Shown here one piece after another: positions 42,753 through 50,151 of a stretch of DNA of 64,000 bases (the stretch's first letter is position 1; each line of letters begins with the position of its first letter). The stretch spans positions 1-64,000 of the IMG/VR virus record IMGVR_UViG_3300032240_002285; one strand, given 5' to 3'. The notes under the pieces are model-generated. The model saw only the letters and a program-made list of their open reading frames with translations. It was not told the origin of the DNA and did no database searches. This DNA is from a virus. The position numbers were made by a program, and so were the translations under genes.

Positions 42753-44066
42753 TTATTTAGGTCTTGATATACCTAAACTACCTAAGAAATCATCTAAATC
42801 GTCATCATTGTCATCATCTCCAAAATCATTAGAACTTGAAAAATCAGAAGAATCATTATCTTCTTTATATTCATCAAACTCATTTTTCATTTGAATAGCT
42901 TCTCTCATAATTTCTTCAAATCTTGATGTAGCTTTTTTAACTTTTGATTCGTCTTCAGAAATAGCGTTTCCAATAATATTTAAGAATTCTTGGGCAGGTA
43001 CTTGGTATAACAAAATGTGAAACCAGTTTATTAGACCTTTGTTTGAATCTTCAAACATTTGGTCAGGTAAAGCATGTCTTAATTTTTCGGCGATTTCAGG
43101 TCCGATTCTCAATTGCATTGGTTCATTTGGTAATATATCAACAGCTCCTTTTACTCTATCACGCATTGTATCAGATGTAGGTAAACCGTGTCTGCCTTTT
43201 GATTCCTCAATACCTTTGATAATCTCATGACAAAGAATTGGGAAAATCATTCCTTGAGCTTTAATTACAGTATCTGCATCATTCTCTTCTTCTTCAAAAT
43301 CATCATTTTCATCCTCGTCATCGTCAGGGTCTAATTCTACTTTACCCGCAACACCGTTACCTGTTTGACTCATCATTTCAATCATTTGTTCCATTGTAAA
43401 ATACAAGAAATCGTTGATTGCCATAATACCTAAATAAGCAGGATATAATCTTGGGTCAATTTTGTTTAATTTTTCTCTGATATCAGGTTTTTGAAAAACA
43501 TAGTGTCCTTTTTTCGCAGCCCCTTGAATGATGGCATTGATAATATTTCTTTTATGTTTTTCTAACTCAAATTCTTCCTCGTCTGTCAGTTCATCAACAT
43601 CAAAAGATGGAATTTGTAATTTTGGTTCTTTTGGTTCTTTTTCTTTTTTTGGTTTGTATTGGAAATTTGAAGTATCAATCCCTCCTCCTAATATTGCCTT
43701 AATTTTCACCCATCCTTCAGGTGTTTGAGTTTCTTCTAATGATGCTTCTTTTGCAAGTTGTTCTAGTTCCTCTTTGTGTCTTGCCTCAATTTGCATAATC
43801 ATTGGCATTTTGGACATCATTTCGTTATAAACCATCTCTTGAACTTGTCTAGAACTAAGATTTTCAATACCTGTTACTTCTCTTAATTTATCGGCAACTT
43901 TTTGAAATCTCTGACTTACTAATCTTTGTACGTCAGCAGGACCTTTTTTCATTGCAGGATTTGACCCGTAAAGACTTTCAGGACTTGCTAGTTTTCTTTC
44001 CAAGTTCGAGTCCATCCTTTCGGGTGTGTTACCATAATCTAATTGTTCTCTAACATTCTTAGCCAT
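42753..44066 (-). CDS. Unknown conserved-looking phage protein, acidic segments
   Basis: 437 residues. The N-terminus contains LVSQRFQKVADKLREVTGIE and coiled-coil-like helices; a central acidic loop (about 15 Asp/Glu) separates the two halves; PNEPMQLRIGPEIAEKLRHA and a helix INWFHILLYQVPAQEFLNII follow; the tail is Asp/Ser rich. It lies 8 bp upstream of the terminase gene in the same operon. Neighbours suggest a packaging or head-associated role, but I recognise no family. Confidence 0.78.
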   Translation of the reverse strand: MAKNVREQLDYGNTPERMDSNLERKLASPESLYGSNPAMKKGPADVQRLVSQRFQKVADKLREVTGIENLSSRQVQEMVYNEMMSKMPMIMQIEARHKEELEQLAKEASLEETQTPEGWVKIKAILGGGIDTSNFQYKPKKEKEPKEPKLQIPSFDVDELTDEEEFELEKHKRNIINAIIQGAAKKGHYVFQKPDIREKLNKIDPRLYPAYLGIMAINDFLYFTMEQMIEMMSQTGNGVAGKVELDPDDDEDENDDFEEEENDADTVIKAQGMIFPILCHEIIKGIEESKGRHGLPTSDTMRDRVKGAVDILPNEPMQLRIGPEIAEKLRHALPDQMFEDSNKGLINWFHILLYQVPAQEFLNIIGNAISEDESKVKKATSRFEEIMREAIQMKNEFDEYKEDNDSSDFSSSNDFGDDDNDDDLDDFLGSLGISRPK

Positions 44067-44068
44067 AA

Positions 44069-44806
44069 TTATTTTTTTAAAATGTCCATAATAGTATCAA
44101 TAACTTTATCCTTAGCAATCTCAGGACTTATTTTCTTAGCCTTAGGATTTGGTTTTTCACCAGGGTGTGGGTTTTTCATTGGATGTGAAGGCCTTGTTCT
44201 AGGCTTAACATCAGGTTTAGTTCTGACAGGAGCCGTTTTAGTGTCTCCTCCCTCAGAAAGATATTTTAATAACTCACCTTTAGTCATTTTTGGTTGTATG
44301 TGTTTTTCCACGAGCTTAGATATTTCATTTTCTAAGAACAAAGATAGTGGATTTTTTCCTTCCGACAATTGTTTTTTTACAGATTGTACACATCTCTCAA
44401 ATTTTCTTGTTTTTTTAGGTCCAACTTGTGCGTGGCATATTGCCCATGGATTTGGTTGACCTGGCTTTAAGTCTGCTTCGCTTTCAAACATACCCATACC
44501 GTCATCTTCAGTTTCGAATCCGTCATCTGATGATGGACCTACTTGTTTCGGGTCTTGAGTTTCAGTTTCTTTATTTGGGTCAACTGTAACTTCTTCTTCC
44601 TCGTCAAGTTCTTTTTCATAAACTTGGAAAGGTTTCTTTTCATTTTTTAACTTGGTAATTGTTGCAGTATCTGTTTTTGAAACATTTATTTGTTCCACAA
44701 CTAATTTCTTGTGTAGAATGTCAATTTGTGATTCAGTTAATTTTGAAACAGTTTTTGAAGATAAACCGTTTTCTATGAGTTCAAGAGCTTTTTTATTAAT
44801 TTTCAT
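44069..44806 (-). CDS. Putative virion-associated protein with NPWAICHAQVG motif
   Basis: 245 residues. The centre reads NPWAICHAQVGPKKTRKFER then CVQSVKKQLSEG, a short two-Cys motif I associate with uncharacterised proteins of large phages. It is flanked by an acidic N-terminal half and a Pro/Lys-rich stretch (KTAPVRTKPDVKPRTRP). The N-terminal helix ALELIENGL contains ELIE, a possible head-targeting cleavage site. It lies 2 bp before the next operon gene. Function unknown. Confidence 0.75.
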   Translation of the reverse strand: MKINKKALELIENGLSSKTVSKLTESQIDILHKKLVVEQINVSKTDTATITKLKNEKKPFQVYEKELDEEEEVTVDPNKETETQDPKQVGPSSDDGFETEDDGMGMFESEADLKPGQPNPWAICHAQVGPKKTRKFERCVQSVKKQLSEGKNPLSLFLENEISKLVEKHIQPKMTKGELLKYLSEGGDTKTAPVRTKPDVKPRTRPSHPMKNPHPGEKPNPKAKKISPEIAKDKVIDTIMDILKK

Positions 44807-45194
44807 ATACTACTTTTTGTTCAAATTCTAAAATCAAATCTCTTTCATAGAGTTTGTCTTTTATTTCTTTTTCGGTATTACCATATCGGAATACCAATCT
44901 TTTTTGGCCATTTTGGTCATCTTCTTCCCAAGCTAAAGCAACAACATCATCAATTGCATCTACCATAGAAAAAAAATCGGAGTTCTGAATCAATTCCAAT
45001 TTTATATTAGTATTTCTCAGAACTCCAACTTTTTTAATGTATTGTAGTTCAGGTGGTGTTGGGTAACTGTTTGATGGTTTGTTATCCCATCCGTCACCCC
45101 ACACATCTTCTAAACTATCAGAAAAAATAAACTCGTAAAGATTGTCTCCCTTATAATTAGGTCCTAAACCGTTTACGTAAGTTAAATAACTCAT
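44796..45194 (-). CDS. Unknown protein, probably head-tail or neck associated
   Basis: 132 residues: YLTYVNGLGPNYKGDNLYEF then IFSDSLEDVWGDGWDNKPSN. The rest is a compact alpha/beta sequence (IKKVGVLRNTNIKLELIQNS; DAIDDVVALAWEEDDQNGQK). This looks like a well-conserved small protein of T4-like phages but I cannot name a family. The start overlaps the upstream stop by 4 nt and the downstream gene starts 11 nt before its stop, so it is tightly coupled on both sides. Confidence 0.75.
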   Translation of the reverse strand: MSYLTYVNGLGPNYKGDNLYEFIFSDSLEDVWGDGWDNKPSNSYPTPPELQYIKKVGVLRNTNIKLELIQNSDFFSMVDAIDDVVALAWEEDDQNGQKRLVFRYGNTEKEIKDKLYERDLILEFEQKVVYEN

Positions 45195-46711
45195 AATATA
45201 TTACCCTCTGGTGAAATCTTAACTTGTCCACCTTTGTTTTCAAATACTAAATTTTTCTTATTTGTAATTCCTACAAATTTAGAGTTAGAGTTTTCTTGTA
45301 AAAATTTCTTAGCAGCCATTTCTTGTTCGAATGTCTCAGTCATTGTTACAACTGTTTCCATAACTTTTTTAACTTGTAAGTTTTTTTGAGCTTTCTTTTC
45401 TTTGCTTTCTAAAATTTCTTTTTTTGAAGTTTCAAAATATTTTGAAATTACTTTGTCTACTTTAGATTCTCCGAATATACTATCTAAAATTGCCCCATTG
45501 TCAGATTTTTTAGCAGTTCTAACTTTGAATGGTTTACCATGTTTTTCTTTATACATGTTAAAGATTTTATTACCTAATTCCCCTTTACCAAACCATCCAT
45601 GTTTTCCACCATATTTTTTTTCAAGTGATGGAAAATCTTCAAATTCTTCTTCATCATAATCAGAAAAAACATCTCCATGACTTTGAGCGTCTACGTCATC
45701 AAACCAACCATGTTCATCATCAAATGAACCAATCATTTTTGGTTTACGAGTTGGTACGTGCCAGTTAGAGCCTTTCCCAAAGTTTCCTTCTTTTTCAGAA
45801 TCAGACATATCAGATTCATCATCAGCAGCATTGAAGTAAAAATCTTCATCTACTTCACCTTCTACAGGTAAATCCATATCTGCTTGGATATCTTCTACTT
45901 CACTGTCGTCAGTTAAGTCTTCTCCACCCATGTCGTCACCACCTAAATCAACGCTATCTTTGTCAAATTTGTTTACGATATCTTCCTTATCTTCTTCTGA
46001 TAATTCTTTTAAGTTTAATGAAGATAACACCATGTTAATAACATACTTGATGTCTTCAGAAGTCATTCCTTCATTGTTATCCAGAACTCTAATTTTTTGT
46101 GTAAGTTTTCCAGTTAATTTTTGAATAGTTTTAAATGTAACTTGTTCGTCATCGTCTTCTTTCTCAGTTGCATCAATGTCAACATCTACATCAACATCAT
46201 CCACCTCAGGTGCCAACTCGTCACCCATACCCATTTCATCTCCCATTGGTGATGCAGGCAATTCAGGTGATGGTACTGCTGGAGGTGCTGCAGGTAATTC
46301 AGCAGCTGGTGCTGGTGCTTCAACCGCTGGCTTTGGAGTTTTTAATGTAAATTTCTTTTGTTCACCATATAATGAAACACCTTCTTCATTTTCATTAATC
46401 CTATTCAATTCTCCTGCAACTAAATTTAATCTTTTTAATGCTTGAGAGTATGAAGAATAGTATTTTCTATTTTTCATTGGTTCAATGTAATCTGTCTCAG
46501 ATTCAGAAATAGTTTTCTTGATGATATATCCTTGTCTTTCTCTAACAATTTGATAGTTGTTACCATCAGCCAAAGAAACTGAAAACTCAGACTTTGAAGT
46601 TTCATTAATAGGTTGTGGAAGAGTTTCGTTGAAACGAGCGATTTCCATGATTCTATTTATCTTATCTTGGCCCTGTAACTTTTCACTTCCAATTGGTTTT
46701 AAATTTGCCAT
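45191..46711 (-). CDS. Acidic multi-segment structural or scaffold-like protein
   Basis: 506 residues. A small N-terminal alpha/beta domain (FSVSLADGNNYQIVRERQGY) is followed by a Pro/Ala linker (residues about 128-160), a very acidic stretch and a helical middle (SEDIKYVINMVLSSLNLKEL), then KHGWFGKGELGNKIFNMYKE, and a C-terminal helix plus beta unit (EQEMAAKKFLQENSNSKFVG). The architecture is that of a flexible, multi-part virion or assembly protein. I do not recognise a family. It begins the 46711-40984 operon. Confidence 0.75.
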   Translation of the reverse strand: MANLKPIGSEKLQGQDKINRIMEIARFNETLPQPINETSKSEFSVSLADGNNYQIVRERQGYIIKKTISESETDYIEPMKNRKYYSSYSQALKRLNLVAGELNRINENEEGVSLYGEQKKFTLKTPKPAVEAPAPAAELPAAPPAVPSPELPASPMGDEMGMGDELAPEVDDVDVDVDIDATEKEDDDEQVTFKTIQKLTGKLTQKIRVLDNNEGMTSEDIKYVINMVLSSLNLKELSEEDKEDIVNKFDKDSVDLGGDDMGGEDLTDDSEVEDIQADMDLPVEGEVDEDFYFNAADDESDMSDSEKEGNFGKGSNWHVPTRKPKMIGSFDDEHGWFDDVDAQSHGDVFSDYDEEEFEDFPSLEKKYGGKHGWFGKGELGNKIFNMYKEKHGKPFKVRTAKKSDNGAILDSIFGESKVDKVISKYFETSKKEILESKEKKAQKNLQVKKVMETVVTMTETFEQEMAAKKFLQENSNSKFVGITNKKNLVFENKGGQVKISPEGNIL

Positions 46712-46733
46712 ATCTTGTATTATTTATTTGTTT

Positions 46734-47519
46734 TTAATTGTTTAATCCGTTGAATCCACCTAAGGCAACCGCATTTAATTGTATTAATTCTTGTGTACCG
46801 TCATTATTGGTATATACAGGGTAAGGTACTGTATTCATTGGTGGGGCTACATATGTTCCACCACTAAAACTACCTAACATATCAATTGTATATTGATATT
46901 GTGGATTCACACCTAATGGTTGATTTTGTAATAATGCATAATTGGCTGCAATTTCTTGTGCGGTTAATGCACCTCTATACAAATTTAAAGTATTAATTTG
47001 TCCATTAAATGCTCCTTCGTAGTTAGCAACTGAAAAAATTGTATTAGCAGAAATTATACAAGTTTTTGCACTAGTTGCATCTAATACACCATTTATATAA
47101 ATTTTTGAGGTTGTACCATCGTTTGTTGCAACAAGGTAAACCCATCCTGTATCATTTGCAGGAGTATTTGAAAACATTGATTGTCCTGCGGCAGTTTCCC
47201 ATCTTACATCACCATCACGTAATTGTAGATTTAAATAATTTCCTCCTCCATTATATGAAAAAATTCCTTGTACTCCTGTAACACTATTGAATTTAAAATA
47301 AGTCTCAAGAGTGGCACCTGTAACACCACCTGTTCTAAAATTAGTTAATACTGTTGCTGATGTACCAGAACTTGTACTTCCGTTGAAGCTTAACTCAGGA
47401 ATTGGATATTGATTTTGTGTTACATTTGATAATGTAATATTATAACCATTACCAGATTCATCGTTCCACGTACTTGAAGTAGCATCTGACGCATTAAGCT
47501 TAAGTATAATCGTTGCCAT
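46734..47519 (-). CDS. LamG/concanavalin-like domain protein
   Basis: 261 residues. Residues 1-190 form a lectin-like jelly-roll: ATIILKLNASDATSSTWNDE, SGNGYNITL, LSFNGSTSSGTS, TGWVYLVATNDGTTSKIYIN and GQINTLNLYRGALTAQEIAA, the last being the usual end of a LamG_3-type domain. The rest is a short Pro/Asn-rich tail. Such domains bind sugars; as part of the virion it could attach to host surface glycans. A late-type motif lies 13 nt upstream. Confidence 0.85.
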   Translation of the reverse strand: MATIILKLNASDATSSTWNDESGNGYNITLSNVTQNQYPIPELSFNGSTSSGTSATVLTNFRTGGVTGATLETYFKFNSVTGVQGIFSYNGGGNYLNLQLRDGDVRWETAAGQSMFSNTPANDTGWVYLVATNDGTTSKIYINGVLDATSAKTCIISANTIFSVANYEGAFNGQINTLNLYRGALTAQEIAANYALLQNQPLGVNPQYQYTIDMLGSFSGGTYVAPPMNTVPYPVYTNNDGTQELIQLNAVALGGFNGLNN

Positions 47520-47532
47520 CTATTTTTTTCTT

Positions 47533-47540
47533 TATAAATA
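47533..47540 (-). promoter_or_regulatory. Late-type motif TATTTATA
   Basis: The minus strand reads ATATATTTATAAAG, 13 nt before the ATG at 47519. Confidence 0.5.
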
Positions 47541-47563
47541 TATGATTAGTAGGAATAATTTAA

Positions 47564-48289
47564 TTATTCAGTTATAGTTCTTTCAATTGAAAGTTCTTTA
47601 TCTACCTCTTTGTTTGCGGTATCAAATAATTTTTGAATGTGTCCTGACCTTCTTAGGAATTTAAAAACTAAATTTTCATAAGATAATTCACCATCAGTTT
47701 CTAATCCAGACTTCCTATAATCTTTTAATTTAGTTTTGATTTTTTCTAAATCTTTTTCCTCTTCAATTGCCGAATCAATTTTTTCAGTCCAATTTTTTAT
47801 CTTTTTTTCCAATATTTTTTTGTCAACATTGTTCTTGAATTTTTCGGGTTCACTAACCCATTCGTTATTCATTACTGAATAAACTCCTGAACTATAGTGT
47901 TCTTCTTCAACATCTTGGGCATACAATTCAACATCATATCCATAAATTCTAATATTATGTTTGTCGTTGAATACTTGTTTTTTTAAATTGAACAACTCTT
48001 TATATAACTCCGCATCATTTTCATATTGTTGTAAATCAACAAGAACATGTAAATCAAAATCAGAAAACTCCGACCAATTATAATTTGCCAAAGAACCAGT
48101 CAAAACAATATCCTCAACGAAAACGTCTTCACCCAAATATTCTATAAATTTTTCCGCAATGCGTAAAAGAGTTTCCCTAACCTTGGGTATCATGACCGCT
48201 TTATCAGGGTTTTCAGGATTTTCCCATACTTTTGGATTTAAAGTTTCTTTAACAGAAAAACTATCAAGAATTTTTTGGAAATTACTCAT
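47564..48289 (-). CDS. Pol beta-superfamily nucleotidyltransferase
   Basis: 241 residues. The superfamily signature is VLTGSLANYNWSEFSDFDLH (Gly65-Ser66, Asp77, Asp79), and the third carboxylate is probably in YGYDVELYAQ. The N-terminal helix precedes it, and residues 150-230 are helical (KNWTEKIDSAIEEEKDLEKI). Members add nucleotides to RNA, proteins or small molecules. There is no HEPN-type partner. The closest overall shape is a minimal MNT-like domain with a helical extension; the substrate is unknown. A late-type motif lies 4 nt upstream. Confidence 0.85.
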   Translation of the reverse strand: MSNFQKILDSFSVKETLNPKVWENPENPDKAVMIPKVRETLLRIAEKFIEYLGEDVFVEDIVLTGSLANYNWSEFSDFDLHVLVDLQQYENDAELYKELFNLKKQVFNDKHNIRIYGYDVELYAQDVEEEHYSSGVYSVMNNEWVSEPEKFKNNVDKKILEKKIKNWTEKIDSAIEEEKDLEKIKTKLKDYRKSGLETDGELSYENLVFKFLRRSGHIQKLFDTANKEVDKELSIERTITE

Positions 48290-48293
48290 ACAT

Positions 48294-48301
48294 TATAAAT
48301 A
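48294..48301 (-). promoter_or_regulatory. Late-type motif TATTTATA
   Basis: The minus strand reads GTACTATTTATAATG, 4 nt before the start at 48289. Confidence 0.5.
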
Positions 48302-48310
48302 GTACAAATA

Positions 48311-48553
48311 CTATACTTTTTTGTATGAATATTTTTTTGATATTTCTGCAATGAAGAATTTACCTTGTGATTCGGCCTTTCTGAATTGTGTGTAGACATT
48401 ATGAGGTACGTCACTGTACTCATATTTTAATCCATTATTGAACTCAGTAACTAACTTTTTTGTTTCAACGTCGTACTCTGTTCTCTTAATGTTTGACGAT
48501 TTAATTTCATTCAAAATCTTCGTCCCCTTGATTTCCTCCTTCGTGATACCCAT
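48311..48553 (-). CDS. KTSC domain protein
   Basis: 80 residues. SSNIKRTEYDVETKKLVTEF, then NNGLKYEYSDVPHNVYTQFR and KAESQGKFFIAEISKKYSY follow the KTSC domain pattern, with the S-x-G-x-F/Y-F segment near the end. KTSC proteins are small, found in bacteria and phages next to lysyl-tRNA synthetase domains or alone; function is unclear. It begins inside the upstream gene, overlapping it by 47 nt in another frame. Confidence 0.85.
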   Translation of the reverse strand: MGITKEEIKGTKILNEIKSSNIKRTEYDVETKKLVTEFNNGLKYEYSDVPHNVYTQFRKAESQGKFFIAEISKKYSYKKV

Positions 48554-48845
48554 TTTCGCTTAGTGGTGTTAACTCGTTAATTTTTTGTAGTAGTGGTTTA
48601 ATATACTCTTGTAATTCCGCTCTACTAACTTCAAAACCATAAGCATTAACTTGATTTAATAAAGCGTTCATGGAACTTTGAAATCTTTTTTGTAACATAA
48701 ACATTCCATTAGTATATGTTGGTGGGTCAACTAAATTGGCTTCACTAAATCCTATTTCTTGAAAATGTTTTCTTAACTCAAGATAAATCTCGAGTAATTC
48801 TTTTGTTCCCAAACTATCGTTTAAAAATTTTTCAAATGGTTTCAT
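48507..48845 (-). CDS. Small unknown helical protein
   Basis: 112 residues: MKPFEKFLNDSLGTKELLEI, YLELRKHFQEIGFSEANLVD and a helical QKRFQSSMNALLNQVNAYGF. A late-type motif lies 3 nt before the start. The 3' end is shared with the start of the KTSC gene, which uses another frame for 47 nt. No family recognised; small size and late motif suggest a virion assembly function. Confidence 0.7.
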   Translation of the reverse strand: MKPFEKFLNDSLGTKELLEIYLELRKHFQEIGFSEANLVDPPTYTNGMFMLQKRFQSSMNALLNQVNAYGFEVSRAELQEYIKPLLQKINELTPLSENGYHEGGNQGDEDFE

Positions 48846-48848
48846 GAA

Positions 48849-48856
48849 TATAAATA
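48849..48856 (-). promoter_or_regulatory. Late-type motif TATTTATA
   Basis: The minus strand reads TTGTATTTATATTCATG: the motif ends 3 nt before the ATG at 48845. It also directly follows the hairpin at 48859-48883, so the upstream terminator and this promoter-like site are adjacent. Confidence 0.5.
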
Positions 48857-48858
48857 CA

Positions 48859-48883
48859 AAACCCCCACCAAATGGTGAGGGTT
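48859..48883 (-). terminator. Intrinsic terminator (twin of 49529-49553)
   Basis: On the minus strand: AACCCTCACC, loop ATTT, GGTGGGGGTT followed by TT. It terminates the gene ending at 48898. The 22-base core is the same as at 49531-49552. Confidence 0.82.
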
Positions 48884-48897
48884 ATACTTTTAACTTA

Positions 48898-49494
48898 TTA
48901 CTTTTTTTGTTTTATTTCGTTTAGTATATTCACAGGGATAATTGTTCCTACTGAATACGTTGACCCTTCAGGCGCTTGTGTTACTGATGTTTCACCAGAT
49001 TTAACACTGACCGCTCTACGTAATGGAATTGCCGCTTCGTTAAGTGGACCATAACATTCAGCTAGTTCAGTACCATTAACTGATTTAATAACCTTACACG
49101 GCATACAGAACATATTGCTCATTTGAGTTGTTGGTTCGTCACCAATTACAAATGTACGACTTACTGTAGGTGAAGTTTCCCAAGTTGGAGCTTGTGGTAC
49201 TTCATCATAATACCAAAAGAATGACCATACAGTATTTTCTGTACCATCAGGTGATTCAGATGGGTTCGGAACCAATTTAAGATTTGCAATTGATGGTCCA
49301 TTCATTACAGGGCATATAGAACGCCCTTCTTGGAATTTCTTACCTTGTACTGTAATCATCTTACCTGTAGGAACCGCGCCTGAAGCTCCACAAAATGCAA
49401 ACTTACCTTTATAAATGTTCAATGCCTTTTCAATTTTTTTTTCACGTTTGTTAAGACCCAAAAAAGTTAAAATGTTTGATAATATTTTTTTCAT
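48898..49494 (-). CDS. Unknown late protein
   Basis: 198 residues. The N-terminus MKKILSNILTFLGLNKREKK is a basic amphipathic helix; the rest is beta-rich with several Cys and Met-Pro-Cys (FCMPCKVIKSVNGTELAECY) and ends SVGTIIPVNILNEIKQKK. The bulk resembles a small virion surface domain, but no family is recognised. It forms a single-gene unit: late-type motif 13 nt upstream, intrinsic terminator 14 nt downstream of the stop. Confidence 0.72.
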   Translation of the reverse strand: MKKILSNILTFLGLNKREKKIEKALNIYKGKFAFCGASGAVPTGKMITVQGKKFQEGRSICPVMNGPSIANLKLVPNPSESPDGTENTVWSFFWYYDEVPQAPTWETSPTVSRTFVIGDEPTTQMSNMFCMPCKVIKSVNGTELAECYGPLNEAAIPLRRAVSVKSGETSVTQAPEGSTYSVGTIIPVNILNEIKQKK

Positions 49495-49507
49495 AATTTT
49501 GTTTTAT

Positions 49508-49515
49508 TATAAATA
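49508..49515 (-). promoter_or_regulatory. Late-type motif TATTTATA
   Basis: The minus strand reads AAGATATTTATAATAA, 13 nt before the ATG at 49494. Confidence 0.5.
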
Positions 49516-49528
49516 TCTTTGTAATTAA

Positions 49529-49553
49529 AAACCCCCACCAAATGGTGAGGGTC
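49529..49553 (-). terminator. Intrinsic terminator after the UVR protein gene
   Basis: On the minus strand: ACCCTCACC, loop ATTT, GGTGGGGGT and a T-run. It lies 6 nt after the stop of the gene at 49560 and is a copy of the hairpin at 48859. Confidence 0.82.
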
Positions 49554-49559
49554 TGTAAA

Positions 49560-49940
49560 TTACTTTAGTTTTCTTAATTGGTCTCTGATTTCAATAGACC
49601 TTTCAAAATTCTGTTCTTGTATTGATTGTTTTAATTCTTGTTCAAGTTTTTCAATTGTTTCTTGATTAGTTTCTAAATTTTTGATTTTATCTCTAAGAGA
49701 AACCGCTAATTCAAAATTTTCATTTTCAATTGCATTTTCAAGTTGTGATTTTAGTTTTTCAATACTGCCGTTTGAGTTAGTGTCTGAAGGTTTGTTACTC
49801 CAGTAGTGAGTTGTGATTTTAGTTGTTCCGTCAGGGGATGTTCTGGTTTGACTTTTCCATTCACCAGGAACATTAAATTGTTCAAACATTTCATCAAATA
49901 TTCTGAACATGTCATTGTAGTTTCTTCTGTTTCCAAACAT
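49560..49940 (-). CDS. UVR-repeat protein (McsA-like), divergent from clpC
   Basis: 126 residues. Two UVR motifs fill the second half: IEKLKSQLENAIENENFELA plus VSLRDKIKNLE (residues 60-90), and LEQELKQSIQEQNFERSIEI plus RDQLRKLK (residues 99-126). UVR motifs pair into helical hairpins that bind UvrA/UvrB or, in McsA and ClpC, act in Clp adaptor contacts. The N-terminal half (MFRIFDEMFEQFNVPGEW) is unlike McsA zinc fingers. Its divergent neighbour encodes a ClpC-like unfoldase with its own UVR segment, so an adaptor role is a reasonable inference. Confidence 0.82.
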   Translation of the reverse strand: MFGNRRNYNDMFRIFDEMFEQFNVPGEWKSQTRTSPDGTTKITTHYWSNKPSDTNSNGSIEKLKSQLENAIENENFELAVSLRDKIKNLETNQETIEKLEQELKQSIQEQNFERSIEIRDQLRKLK

Positions 49941-50151
49941 AATATTAATTTTTTAATTTAAGATTTATTATTTATCTTTGTCTTATCAAAAATAGTACCA
50001 ACCAAGGTTTTATCTTATATAATTATAGAAATAATTTACAACCTGTCAATATGTCAGTATATTTTTATTTAATAAAAAAAAGTATGACAATTTGACAAAA
50101 TGTTTGGCAAAGTACGAAATTTGTTAGACCTTTGTTAAAACTTATAAGAAT
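49941..50151. other. Divergent intergenic region
   Basis: 211 bp of AT-rich DNA between the UVR gene and clpC. It contains a possible host-type promoter for clpC (50103-50134); no convincing late motif in sense orientation to the UVR gene and no ORF or RNA gene was seen. Confidence 0.6.
50103..50134 (+). promoter_or_regulatory. Possible host-type promoter of the clpC gene
   Basis: TTTG (50103-50106), 20-nt spacer, GACCTTTG (50127-50134). This matches the Bacteroidota consensus TTTG-N19/20-TAnnTTTG with one mismatch (G for T). The start would be about 10 nt before the ATG at 50152. Confidence 0.4.
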
